Positions 31,893 through 43,781 of a stretch of 64,000 nt of DNA are shown here, one piece after another. The number at the start of each line of letters is the position of its first letter. The first letter of the stretch is position 1. This DNA is from Strongyloides papillosus. Taxonomy: Eukaryota; Nematoda; Chromadorea; Rhabditida; Strongyloididae. Both the position numbers and the translations under genes were made by a program. The notes under the pieces were generated by a model. That model was not told the origin of the DNA. It saw only the letters and a program-made list of their open reading frames with translations, and searched no databases. Location: positions 663,195 through 727,194 of the forward strand of contig SRSI01000007.1 of NCBI GenBank assembly GCA_005656395.1. Reading direction: 5' to 3'.

Positions 31893-32412
31893 ATTTTAGC
31901 AAAACATATATTTGTCAGAAGAATGAATAAGATACTAATAAAAATGTATATATTTATAAAGTATAGAATGTGAATTCAATACACAAATTCAATAATTTTT
32001 TGATCTGATAAATAGTGACTTGAAGTGAAGAATTTTTTTTCCTTCATTTCATAATCTTCGATATAATGAAATTTCTAGTATTGATATGAATCGGTATTAT
32101 TTGGTTTAGCACCAACAATTTATATTACTTAAAGATTTAATATAATTTAAATTTTATTAACTTCTGAAAAATATTTTGTATATATAAATTTATCAGGAAA
32201 AGTTAATAAAATATTAATTCCAAGTATCTCTTTTTCAAGAGACAAAAATTTAGAAAATTTCTGAGCTATCAAAGCTAAAATTCGTTTTAAAAATAACTTG
32301 CACATGAACAGAAAAGCGCTTAGGGTTAAATTTTGCTACATATGTTTCTGTTTGTTTAAGGGCATTTTTTATTCATTAAATTGATTGTTTGTTTGGATTT
32401 TATAAAAAATTA
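31812..32412 (-). repeat. Composite retroelement repeat, copy B
   Basis: Reverse-complement partner of 5763-6358. It shares the non-coding block (for example CCAAGTATCTCTTTTTCAAG, complement of copy A) and the beginning of the integrase segment. Both copies have the same junction between non-coding sequence and integrase, so the junction existed before the copies separated. Here the integrase continues to the left; in copy A it is cut off. Confidence 0.85.
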
Positions 32413-32762
32413 AAGATGATGAGAAAGTATGTCATATGTAAAACGGTACACTAATTGAAACACAGGAAGTTGTCTCAGCTATTTTGAAAGGTTGATGACA
32501 TAATTTAAGATTAATATTAATGATTTTATAAAGTATTTAATAATAAATAACATTATTTTCTATAAAAAATACTTTATCAACAATTTAAAAATAATAAAAA
32601 TCTACTTTTTACAATTGATATTTTTTTAAAATTAATTATTAAACCACTATAAAAAATATACACACATTTAAGATTATTTACAATAAGTTTTAATGAAATT
32701 TCCATTTATTTTTTATTAAAACAATACTATTTTTTATAATATACATAGTTTGTTCCATAAGT

Positions 32763-33701
32763 AATGAGAATAATCATTTTATAGTCTCCACAAACAGCGA
32801 GTAAAAAAAGTGAGAATAAAAATTTTTAGAGAAAATTCTTCTCTACACATTGACATATCTTTTTATTTAATTGGACTTATAAAAAACCTAGTATGTTAAA
32901 AACAGTGTAGACATGTTTTTCACTCTCACCAAAGCAAAAATATCTTTAACGTCACAAAAAAATTTTTTAATCTCTTTAACAATGAACATAAAAAAATATT
33001 ACACAGTGTTGAACAATTAAATTTTGTACAAAACATGGAAAAAAATACTGTATAAACTTTAAAAGTGCAAAAACAAGATATAAAAAATTTTTTGTTGTCA
33101 TGATATTGGGTCTTATAAGGAATAAATAATGTATAAATAGTGAACTTTCTCATTGTATAATTCATTCTTATTTTATTCTTAATCATCATAAACCTTTATT
33201 AACATCTAACATTTGTCATTATTCAAAATTTCTTATGTATAAGACTGTTTAGATCACTCGTCGAAGCTAATTGTATATTTTCTAAATTCATAAAATGATG
33301 TTCTTTTAAATAGTTTTAAATTAAGAAGGATAGAAAGAAATTACACGGTGCAAATTGGAGCTTTAAGGAGCATGAGGCAAAGTGAAAATAATTGTCAAAC
33401 ATAAAAACTTTCTATCAGGTAATGATGACTGACTCAATGTATAATCCCGATAATTGTGCTGAAGATTTTTTACCTTTAATGTATTATTTTTATTTTTTTA
33501 ATCTTTTTGCCATCTAAAAGAACGATATTTTTGCCTTGACGAGAGTACAAAACAGGAATATACTTTTTTAACGTACTAGGTTTGTAGAACTCAGATTTAA
33601 CTGCAATATATGCCAATGTGTAGAGAAGAATTTTCTTTATAAGTCTCCATCCTCATTTATTCACTCGATGCTTGTAAGGATCATAGAATAATTATTCTCA
33701 T
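32763..33701. mobile_element. 0.94-kb inverted-repeat element
   Basis: Arms of about 190 bases: 32763-32955 and 33512-33701. Clear matches (right arm complemented) are ATGAGAATAATCATT/ATGAGAATAATTATT at the tips, GAAAATTCTTCTCTACACAT in both, ACCTAGTATGTTAAAAA/ACCTAGTACGTTAAAAA, and GCAAAAATATCTTTA/GCAAAAATATCGTTC at the inner ends. No transposase is encoded, so it is a non-autonomous foldback-type element. The interior (32956-33511) is AT-rich, with a minor minus-strand frame of no recognisable content. Confidence 0.8.
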
Positions 33702-33801
33702 TTTTTTTAAAACAACCCTTATATTTTAAAGAAGAGCATTGTATTGAGCTTTCTTTTACTAGTGATAAAAACTGCAGTTAAAATACTAATGCAACAAGTT
33801 C

Positions 33802-34053
33802 TGTTATCCGACAGCTGTGTCGGATACGCCCAAAGCACATGTATATAAGAGATGTTTTCTTATTTACATGAGCATTCATTCTTAAGCCTTTATACAATTC
33901 TTTAGTTTTCTATCAAATATAATTGTTGCATAAAATATCATTTATCGTTATATATAATAAAAGTTATACTTATAGTAGTCGACTATCATATCTAAAGCAA
34001 GATTCTGGAGATCTCCTCTTATCAAAGGGGATCTCCAGGATTACAGCTCAACA
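33802..34053 (+). other. Possible solo LTR (TGTT...AACA) with two hairpins
   Basis: A 252-base segment begins TGTTATCCGAC and ends GCTCAACA. It has a near-perfect palindrome at its start (TATCCGACAGCTGTGTCGGA region, 33805-33826), a TATA-like GTATATAAGAG near 33841 and a strong hairpin near 34002-34037 (CTGGAGATC paired with GATCTCCAG). These fit a small LTR, but no target duplication was found and no partner LTR is in the window. Confidence 0.35.
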
Positions 34054-34962
34054 AAACAATATATTTCTAGTAGATAATACAAATGGAGATTGTTTTTTAT
34101 CATAACATTGGAAATGAAAAAAGTAAAAATTATCGTTGAAAAATTGACAATTCAAAATAACGATTGTTCAAATAGTGATCTATCTTTAAAAGTTTTGGTT
34201 TGCCAAGATAAAGTTGCTAAAACCTTTAATCTTTGTAAAAGTAAGAAAAACGTTTTACTTCCTACTTTATTTAGTAGAGTAGTTTTTAACATATGAAGAT
34301 GGAAATAAATTAATCTTTTGTGTATTTTTTAATAACAGATAGAGAAATCAAAAGATTTCTAGTTAATATTTAACATTTTTCATTATATATTATAAAAATA
34401 TTTAATACAATGCATTTTACATTATGATTTTTATGTGATGATAGAGAATATGCATGTAATCAAATTATAATATTTCATTATTATAAATAAAAGATAAATA
34501 TTATTATTGTGAAATTTTAATATTTATATGTGTTAAATTATATGGGTGACACCACTTAATAATTTTTTATTACTTGCATAAATATGCGCTATTAGATAAA
34601 TTTTATTATAACTGAAATGAATAACTCCATTTATTCGTTATGTAAATAATTTTATAAAAAAATTTTTTACATAGTAGAAAAGTTTAAAATTAAAGACACT
34701 TTTCTGTTACATTAGTAATAATTCTCAAATATACCATTAGAATACAGTTAAATTAACATATTATAATTATAAATCTTTCATAAAAAACAATTATGATATA
34801 AATAAAAGTTTATCAAATAAAAAAAATAATATGCCATAATATTTGTAAATTTAAAGAAATGTTTACTAAACAATTGAACAAATAAAAAATAATATTATTA
34901 AAAGTTATTTTTTAAATGTTTGTTGGATTTTTTAATGAAACATAGTGGCTTGTATATAAATT
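34054..34962. other. AT-rich stretch with a short unexplained frame
   Basis: The frame 34090-34296 (plus) reads MKKVKIIVEKLTIQNNDC from its second ATG and has four cysteines, but no signal peptide or splice signals; I do not call it a gene. The remainder, including the 3' flank of the gene at 34963, has nothing recognisable. Confidence 0.3.
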
Positions 34963-35993
34963 TTATAAACAATCATCAACTGAAGCAGTTGTAGTTATAG
35001 GAGAATTTTCGTCTGTAGGTGTTGTCTGTGGTGGTTTAGTATTGCCAGTTTGATCAATTATATCTTTATTAGTAGTTGGTCTACTAACTTTAATTATACA
35101 CATTGGCTCAATAACCATTTGATTTCTGTCACGTAAATCTTTATTTGAATAGAAAAATATAATTTCACCTGGATAAACTTTGCTATTTTTCGCGATTATC
35201 CTTACTTTTCCATGTTTACCATTTCGTTTGTTTCCTGGTGTAACAGCTAAAATTAATCCATAGTCTCCTTTGTGATTAACCTTATTACTACATCTAACTT
35301 CTCCTTTATAATCATATGGGAAAAGAGCATCATATTTAAAACATTTTTTGGCAGTTGTAATTTTGTAATTCCATTCTATGTCGAATCTTTCATCATCTGA
35401 TATTTGTTTTAATGTTCCACACTTAAAATCGAAATTATCTTCACCATCAATAGAGAAACCCATAAGTGTATAATGTGGATCGATTGTCTTAATACTAACA
35501 CCATTTGGATCTTCATTTGGTATAAATTGAATATTTTTATTGTGACTAAACATAGCTGGTCCAGGACATCTGACTATAGCTCCAACACGATTAGTTACTA
35601 AGTTATCATGGATATAACCTTGCATAACGTTATAGCTGTAATAAAATATCAAATTATGTAATTGTTGTATACTTACCTATCTAATTTAGATCTAGAAGTA
35701 TAAATAGAATATTTAGGGCTACCGCTTTCACGGTCAACAAAATCAATTTCACTACAACTTCCACCTTTAAGATTACAAATTTTTCTACAAGGGTTTCTTA
35801 AATTCATAAGATTAATTTGATATAAAGGAACATTTTCAAAAATTTTATTACCATCCTTAAGTGTTTGTGCATATCGTACATGCTTATCAGGTTCATAACC
35901 ACATATGTGAGGTGTATCAGGAGAAGCTTTTCCAACGTTGCAATAACTAATAGAAAAAATAATTGAGAGAAGAGTATGCATAAGGAATCTCAT
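34963..35993 (-). CDS. Two-exon secreted cysteine-containing protein
   Basis: Exon 1 is 35993-35677, the intron is 35676-35636 (41 nt, GTAAGT..TTACAG), and exon 2 is 35635-34963: 329 residues. It has a signal peptide (about 1-23, MRFLMHTLLSIIFSISYCNV). A Cys-containing N-terminal part follows (ICGYEP, NPCRKICNLKGGSCSE), then a beta-rich-looking middle with further cysteines (IVRCPGPAMF, FDFKCGT, EVRCSN, PMCIIK), and a Thr/Pro-rich low-complexity tail (KPPQTTPTDENSPITTT) ending DDCL. The Thr/Pro tail could be O-glycosylated. No catalytic motif and no transmembrane segment beyond the signal peptide are visible. I do not recognise the family; it looks like a secreted, parasite-type extracellular protein. 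The canonical splice sites and kept frame make the model firm. Confidence 0.85.
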
Positions 35994-36502
35994 GTTTAAA
36001 TTTATGATGATATATTTTTAAAAATTTAAACTATTTATACTAATCTTTGAAACTAATTATTCTTTATATAATTATATTAATAAAAAAATATTTTATTTAA
36101 TTATTATTTTGCGAAATAATAAAAAATGATTTACCAATTAAATTGTTGTTTTAATAGGCTTAGCAAACTCTAATAAAAAAACTCTCTTTTATTATAAAAT
36201 ATTTTCGCCATTTCTTTAACAATATAAATTTTTAGCGTTCTCATTATTCACACATGAAAATTATTTTTTAATATAAAATAATTTTATCATTAGATTAAGT
36301 TTATTATATAAATACATGTAATAAATAAATATGAACCTAAAAAATATTATAAAATATGCTATTGCTTTTAAAAATAAAAAATCATGTAATTTTTAACAAT
36401 AAGATACTAAGTGATAATAAATGCAATTTATCAAATAGGCATAAGTGCAAAATGATTGTTTATATTAAGTTGTTCAAAAATAAATGTTAGTTTTTTACAT
36501 AC
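35994..36502. other. AT-rich intergenic stretch
   Basis: Promoter side of the secreted-protein gene. No clear TATA box could be chosen among many A/T runs; no other feature. Confidence 0.35.
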
Positions 36503-38005
36503 AAAACCTAAACATGTCCTTTCGACCAAAAATGCTCAAGATGCCATAAAATACAGGTGATATTAAAATAACCGACCCACCAAAATTAGGTAGGCAACAG
36601 GCCACATTCTACTTCATTTTGCATCTACATTCTTAGTCATTTTTAATACTTTTGTTGTATATATTTTGCACATATTTTTTAGATCATTTTGTGTATACAT
36701 TGAACTTTGTTTTTGCATATCCATTTTTACCTCGTTTTGCATATGCAAAATGAGCTTATGTTTAGCCTGTAGTTTTATTTATCTTAAATGTTTTTTAGAA
36801 TTCCAAGTTTTTTAGTGATTGACCCTGTTTAAAAGTTATTATAAATTTTTATTTGTTTACTTACCCGTTTTATACTATTTCACAGACTTATTAATGTTTT
36901 TACACAAATTTTAAAGTTGATACTAAAAGGTAGTAGTAAATATAAAAGAATAAAGGAGAAAATAACGGCATCATTTTTAAAAAACACATACTCTTATTTA
37001 TTTTTACATCATTACATTTACTTTAAAACAGTAAAAACTATTTTATTAGTCTAATAGATCTAATGAATATCAAGTACAATAATATTAATAATAATCAATT
37101 TGATATATTCACCTGCTGAAGTTTCTCACCAAATTAAACATACATAAAAAGTTTAATTTGATATAAAGACGACAACCACTATTACTGTGAAATTTCACAT
37201 TTTCAGTTTTAGTTAGTGATCTTATAAAAATAATAACGTTTGGAACTTTTTATATTGATACAAAACTATGTTCATAATGTGTTAACATAAAAAAAATTTC
37301 GCAACCACTTATTACTACAACAATTTTAGGCATTAAATGTTGCATGATTATCTTATAGAGTAAGGTTATGATTATCAGCAGCTTTAGATGGTGATTTTAT
37401 GTGTGTATGAAATTTTAAAAAATCACTGGGAAACTCTTCATTGTTAGTTGATTGAAGAGAATCAGGAATGTACTGCAAATGATGTGGTTTTTTAATGAAC
37501 ATTATGAGAAAAACTCACTTATTGTAAAGTTTATTCTTAAAATAATATGAATTTTTTTTACTTTGTTTGCTTTAAATATTTCCAACAGGATGATTAAAAT
37601 AAAATTTCAAAAATATCCAACTTTTATTGCTGTTTATTTTGTTACTAATTAAATATTAAGTAAAGATATTATTTTCAATCGAGAAAGAATAAATATCTCT
37701 ATTAATTTGCCAAAAAAATTAAAAAATCTTTTGTTTAAACATAATAATTCCATAGTTATGAAATCTACAATTTGGTGGTAAACAATAGGGTACATTCTAG
37801 CTCATCTTGTATGTGGATTCTACCTCATTTTGATTACACATAGTACCTAGTTTTGTATATGCAAAATAAAATAGAATGTACATGCAAACTGAGCTAGAAT
37901 GTGTTTGCAAAACGGGTAAAAAACCTAGACTCCAAAATACTATCAAATATAGCTCGTTTTTTATATATAATCGTATTGGTCTAGAAAACATGTTTAGGTT
38001 TTGTG
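36503..38005. mobile_element. 1.5-kb inverted-repeat element with TTTTGCAT iterons
   Basis: The end sequence ACAAAACCTAAACATGT near 36503-36519 is repeated in inverted orientation near 37989-38005 (ACATGTTTAGGTTTTGT), with weaker matching beyond. Inside each end lie repeated motifs: ACATTCTAGCTCA (37791) paired with TGAGCTAGAATGT (37890), and near the left end ACATTCTACTTCATTTTGCA (36604) and a near-perfect palindrome CTCGTTTTGCATATGCAAAA (36735-36754). No transposase. The right end lies only about 40 bases before the first helicase-like coding segment. Confidence 0.6.
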
Positions 38006-38045
38006 TGCAGTACAATTTTCTCCATTTTTGGCTAAAAAATTTCAG

Positions 38046-40476
38046 TTTGACTTCGACCGTTCAGACAAAAAACAACGAGAATTTAGAAACATTAAATTAT
38101 TAACTTCTTCAAGAGATGAAACAATACTAGAATTAAAAGACAGAGTAATAATACCTATAGTGGAACAAATTCATTCAAGCTCTGTAGTAACTAAGAGCTA
38201 CAACGTAGGTCACACAGGTAGAATCGTTTTTTATCTAAATACACATGGAAACGAATTACTGATCCCATGTATGAGAAAAACTATGCATAAAGTCACAGGT
38301 TACATGGCTTTCGCTAAACCACAGTGTGATAAAAACGAATTTTGTTATAAAACAGATGTAACGATAGATATACCATATGAAGATAATGATGATATTAGTT
38401 GTGCGGATTTTATATGAAACGCTTTCCCAGAGAATCGACTGTATTTTTTGAGTGTATTCAAACGCGGCACTTATCTTTCTCGATTACTGACAACGTTGAA
38501 GACGAATTAGTTGATTTATGGAGACGTGGCATGGAAGAACTTTTTTTACAACAATTGGTGAAAAACTACACACCTGCAAGAAAATTTCACAATACTATTT
38601 TTAATGATGTTAGTAAGATTGTTAATCTTACAAATAAAATTTGATATTCAAAATACCAAAATAAGTTAAATAGAGGTTGATCGAAATGTAATCAAAATTA
38701 TGTGGTCATCAAATTGTAATAATTAATTAAGTAACTATATAATTTATATATTGTTTATATTAATGTCTATATTATTAATATTATTGTAATTATAGGCCAG
38801 GAGATAATTTATTTAATAAAATTTTAATTATTTTATATAGAGAAGAACAATTAGATGAAGCCCAACAAATATTAGCTAGATCCATATGCTCAAATAAAAA
38901 ATTTATAACATGCTTGGCACCTGCAGGCTGCAGTAAAACCCAATCAATTTGCAGCGTCTTATTGATATGCATTGAAGATAAAAATAAAAGATCCCTTTTT
39001 GTAGGACCTACAAATAAGTCTTGCGAGGCGATTATAGAAAGATTTATTTCCTGGGCTCCAGATCCTAGTAAAATATTAATAATCAAATTCAGAGCCGCTA
39101 TGGTACGTCACCCAGATAGTTTTTACAAATCTGTGTCACATTATAAAAGGAAGGGTATTCATGATATAATAGACAAAATGGAATCAAAAAATAGACGTAA
39201 CTTTAAAAAGTATATTTAATATAAGAAACGATATTGTGAATTAAAAACTCTGCTGGCCGAAGAAATGACACAGGATTACTTTAACAAATTGAATATTACT
39301 AAAGAGAATTTAAAGAATACAGAAACATTTCTGCCTAGTATGATCATGAAATACATTAAGTCACAAATTTTTGTATGTACCATAGATTTAGTAATTAAAG
39401 GATTATCTAGCGATTACACAAAAGAGGGATTTGATTACATAATCATTGATGAAGCATTTCAGCTGCGTACAGCAACGGCTATTGTTTTGGTAAACAAATT
39501 TAAAAGTGCCAACATATGTTATTTGGGAGATTTATAACAACTACTACCATACAAATTACTTGGTATTACAATTGATGAGAAGGAGAATGTACTATCAGTC
39601 CTGATTATACATTTAATGAAACAATCCGTGTATAACAACACTGTTAGACTTACATGTAACTATAAATCGGACCCCAAACTCGTCAACCTACTTTCGGATC
39701 TTTATTATGACGTTCATCTAAACCCCAAAAAAAAGATAAGGATTATAATTTACTAAATTTTGGTTTTATCAAATGCCGCTTCGACAACATGCATGACCAA
39801 TCGTGTGTATACCCGTTCTACACATTCGACATTCTCCATGCATCAAAAGCACACAAATCTGGTTCAACATTCAATGAAGGAGAAGCAAAAGAAATATCCA
39901 CATTAATTTTACACTTCCATTGAACTGGCTTCAATCCAAACAAATTAGCAGTAATTTGTATGTATAAGGCATAAATAAACGAAGTACGCAGAAATATGTT
40001 TGGCTTATTAGATAAATACGACGAATACATACGTAATTGTAGACATATGAAAAAAATGGAACCCTCCAAAATATAACTCGGATGATTATAAGAAATCATT
40101 ATTAATCGACACAATAGACGCTTTTCAAGAACATGAAAAGAACTTTTTCATCATTTCAACATGCCGTTCATCATTAAGAAATGGCAATATTGTAACTGAT
40201 TTTTATGATTTAACAAATCATGCCTGTGTAGCTTTTACAAGACTAAAATTAGGATTCTTCTTTTTCGGAAATGCATTAATGATGATATCTACTCCAACAT
40301 GGAACAATATAGTAACTTATATGGATGACAGAAATACTGTGGTTGAATTTAATCTGTACGAATTATCAAAAGTGTTTCTTCAAGTCAATCTTGATGGAGA
40401 ATTTATACAAACTCACATAAATAATTTGAAAAGACATTTGATTGCGTTCACAGAGATTTTTTGCGTGCTATTTTGA
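38046..40476 (+). pseudogene. UPF1-like superfamily 1 helicase pseudogene
   Basis: Coding segments in order show SF1 helicase motifs: an N-terminal region (38046-38417, then a shifted frame to 38644); after a possible intron (acceptor TTATAG ending near 38794), motif I APAGCSKT (38919-38942); motif II DYIIIDEAF (39430-39456); motif III GDL-stop-QLLPY (39526-39555); CNYKSDPKLVNLL (motif IV region, 39657-39700); EAKEISTLILHFH (near 39877-39915); IDTIDAFQEHEKNFFIIST (motif V region, about 40108-40165); and VAFTRLKLGFFFFGNA (motif VI, about 40229-40276). Stops at 38415, 39217, 39535 and near 39918 and 39973, plus shifts near 38417 and 40070, prevent a product. Motif I reads Ser in place of the Gly before Lys. 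The pattern matches UPF1/SMG/SEN1-type helicases by family knowledge. Several stops are TAA where CAA (Gln) is expected. Confidence 0.75.
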
Positions 40477-41000
40477 CACCGCCTGCCGGATCCCATTCTG
40501 TTGAACTAAATTAAAAATTAAAATACTTTATTAATTTAAGATAAAAATTTAATTCATGCACTATTTACAATAAATTTTTTTTGAAAAGTATATGTCAAAA
40601 ATATTAATATAGAATTAAAAATTTTTTGTCATAAAGCTTAAAAAAAACTTGAAAAACAATAATAATTTACTGTTTAAATAATTCATACTTAAAGTTTAAA
40701 TATTTTGTAGACCAAACGTTCTTAAATGATATTTTTGGTATTAAAACATTAAATATACAAAATAATCAGTTAATTTATTCCGATGTTTGCTATTTTTTTT
40801 AAAAAATTTTAATATTCAAAAAAAATATTTTTTATACTGTTCACACACTCAATTCATTTATTAATTTTGTTTTTTTACAAATGTAATAACTCCTTATAAT
40901 TAAAAATAACGAGTAGATATTGATATTTCTTTTTCAATTTACTATACAAACATTTTAATTTTTTTGCATATAGTAAAACAGCAACGATTAAAATAAAAAC
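40477..41000. other. AT-rich intergenic stretch
   Basis: Nothing recognisable between the helicase pseudogene and the solo LTR. Confidence 0.35.
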
Positions 41001-41343
41001 TGTTCTTGTCACACAATTTAAAATGTCATTGAACAAACTAATATATAACCGTTTTATGTCATCTAAATTTTATTTAGTTTAGTTTTGAGCTACATATCCA
41101 TTGCTGTATTCAATTCTTAATTAATTAATATTGTTTAGTTCTAGTAACGCATATAGGATTCTAGTAACGTCCATAAGGAGTTAGTAAAAATAATAAAATT
41201 TGTATTATGGTATGTAAACGGCAATGAGATTTTAAAATAATAAAATTTAGGTGGCCACTATTGTTTTTATAATCTCATTAATTTTTATAATAAAAATTTT
41301 TACTATCTTGTACATACGCACCACTAAAACTTCTTAAAAATTT
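41001..41343 (+). repeat. Solo LTR of the gypsy family at 48630-52118
   Basis: About 343 bases closely resemble the 5' LTR at 48630-48973. Landmarks in both: TTTTATTTAGTTT; CATATAGGATTCTAGTAACG/CGTATAGGATTCTTGTAACG; AAGGAGTTAGTAAAAATAAT; AAATTTAGGTGGCCACTATT; CGCACCACTAAAACTT. Both stop matching at the same place, right after TTTTAC, which fixes the 3' boundary. No gag-pol follows, as expected after recombination between two LTRs. Confidence 0.85.
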
Positions 41344-43711
41344 TACTAATATAAATAAATTTAAGTTCTTTCTTTAAAATTTATATTTTTTAGTACTTAT
41401 ATATAACATTCTTATATAGATGTAATTTTTTCAGTTTGTTTTCAAAGGCTTTCTTATATAAAGTTTGTAGATATATTTCCATAAATGTTTATGTGATTCT
41501 TGCAATTAGACAGTTCTCAATGAAGCAATGTATATTCCTTCTAAATATTATAAATTATGATACATTAAAATTTTTAAAAGAAAATTATACTAATGAATCT
41601 TAACAAGGGGAGACTGAATTGCAATTTGACTGCGCAGAGAGAAAAAGCCATCATTTTTCGTCAAATTGGTGATATTATTCGAAACTGCATATTTTAAATA
41701 ATAAAAACAAACATTTAACTGTTGACTTAATCAAAAAAATTATCTAACAAAAAAATCATCGTTTAAGAATAACTAATGCTATAAAACTAGAAAAATACAA
41801 AATGATTTCAATGTAAAAATAAATTTAAAAAACGACGGAGAATAATAGGTGTTTCTTTGTTTGGACAAAAAAAAACTTAATCATTAGAAATGATGAACAG
41901 TATTTTCTAAAATAATTTATGTATCTTAACAAGGTTGTTCATACACAAAAAATGTGATACAAATTTAATTAAAATATAATAGATTGCCCTACCCAATGAA
42001 ATTTCAATTTCCTTGATCTGCGATTAATTTTATTTCAAATATTTCGTACAAAAAAAAACCAACAATTATAATAAGTTTCTATTTTTTTTACAATATTATT
42101 GTTATTTTAAAACTTAAGATATTTTTTACAATACATTTTATAATACAATATTAGAATTTAACATTATAATAGATTATAAATGCTTTTATAATAAGTATTA
42201 TTTAACATATAACAGTATATTTTTTAATTCTTTTCAACTGTTTGAATTACTATAAATTAGATCTTTACATAAAGTTATACTCATATAATGAATCATCTTT
42301 TTTATACTTTGACATAAATGAAATTTAAAAAAAGTAATTATTATATTTTGAATATGAATTTTAATTATTATTTTAAATAGTATGTTATTATATTTTATAT
42401 AAGTCTTTTATTTTTAAGATGGATACATAAAATTTTAAAGTTATTATCATGTTGATGTCAAGAAAAAAAGCTCTTAATAAAAAATTTTAATCATATGTTG
42501 AGATTAATTTTTTCTACCTACATTCTTAATAATCGATGAAAAAATTATTCTAAGTAGTAATTTTAAAGAGTTTAATAAATTAATAAATAAATATTTTGAT
42601 ACAATAGAAAGAAAAATAATTATTTAATATGAAGAAATTTATAATACAATATTGGACAACTTAAATGTTCTTAAAAAATGTTACATCAAATTCTAAATAT
42701 TTTTGAAAACATAATTTAACAGAATAATCAAATATAAAAAATTAGTTTTGCAATTTTGAATCACCAATGAATTTTTAGTCAATGATATTTGAGTATTTTC
42801 ATAATAAACGTAATTTCAAGAAATAAACATTCAAAAAAACTTATAATGAAGTAATCGACGATTAAAAATTAAAGTAAGAAAATATGTGATCGTTTAAGAA
42901 ATTTATAATATGCTTAATAGAGTAAACAAACTCAAATTAAATTGATATTGTTAAAATGTATCTATGTAATTTATTCTAAAATTATTTAATAAAATAAGTT
43001 TTTAGTTTACACCGGAGATTTTTAAATCAAATTCTACAAAATGTAAAGTTTTTGTTTGAAACTTTGATAAAAGAAATTTTATAAGATAAAAAAGAAAAAC
43101 AACACATTATGGAAGAGAAATAACGTTATTACAATAATGTATATTAAATTTAACCTCATTAATACAATTTCCAATAAACAGTTTTCACTACTAAATTCTA
43201 ACCTACATGTTTATAAGCATAAAAAATTTATTAATTTACTAACAAAAGTTATAATTTTAATTAGAAAAAGTATAAGCCGAATTATTTTTAAATACCTTAT
43301 AGTATACAAAATTTTTTGTTCTAGTTAGAATAGTTTATTAAACTCAATATTTACCAAATTATAAAAAAACAAGTATTAAATATTTTTAAAACCTATACAT
43401 CTTCATTTAAAGAATTAATTAAAATTAATATATTAATGTTGGTATCATACAAGCAATTCTTAACATTTCTTAAAGACGAGGAATATTAATTAAAAATTGA
43501 AACAACAAAAGTTAACGAACAATATGAAAAATTATATTTCGTGATTTTATCGTAAAAATAAATAATTCACACGTGGAAATGTAAATAATTTTATTATCCA
43601 TTGTTTGAAATAATAAATCTCTCGTATGAATTTTGCCTCAAATTATAAAATAATTAATGTACACTTTTCAACAAAACATTACTATTTGCCAATAATCCAT
43701 GATATGATAAT
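41344..43711. other. Long AT-rich stretch with a dispersed repeat
   Basis: 2.4 kb without a supportable gene; the frame at 43137-43328 is Ile/Lys/Asn low complexity. The part 41945-42300 is a diverged direct copy of 16100-16440. Confidence 0.4.
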
Positions 43712-43721
43712 CTATATAAAA
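43712..43721 (+). promoter_or_regulatory. TATA box of the TIL-domain gene
   Basis: CTATATAAAA lies about 61-70 bases upstream of the ATG I prefer (43782). It argues against starting translation at the upstream in-frame ATG 43626, which lies before it. Confidence 0.55.
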
Positions 43722-43781
43722 AGCTCCAACAAAGGTATATTATCACTAAAGTTTTTACTTTATAAAAAAAAATCATTAAAA

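Noticed and set aside
5763..32412. A single giant element (Maverick/Polinton type) bounded by the inverted copies
   Set aside because: The interval contains no DNA polymerase B, packaging ATPase, retroviral-type full integrase or capsid gene, and the copies carry an integrase junction internal to a retroelement.
32926..33189. 87-residue minus-strand frame
   Set aside because: Lies across the arm and spacer of an inverted-repeat element and is Phe/Lys/Cys low complexity.
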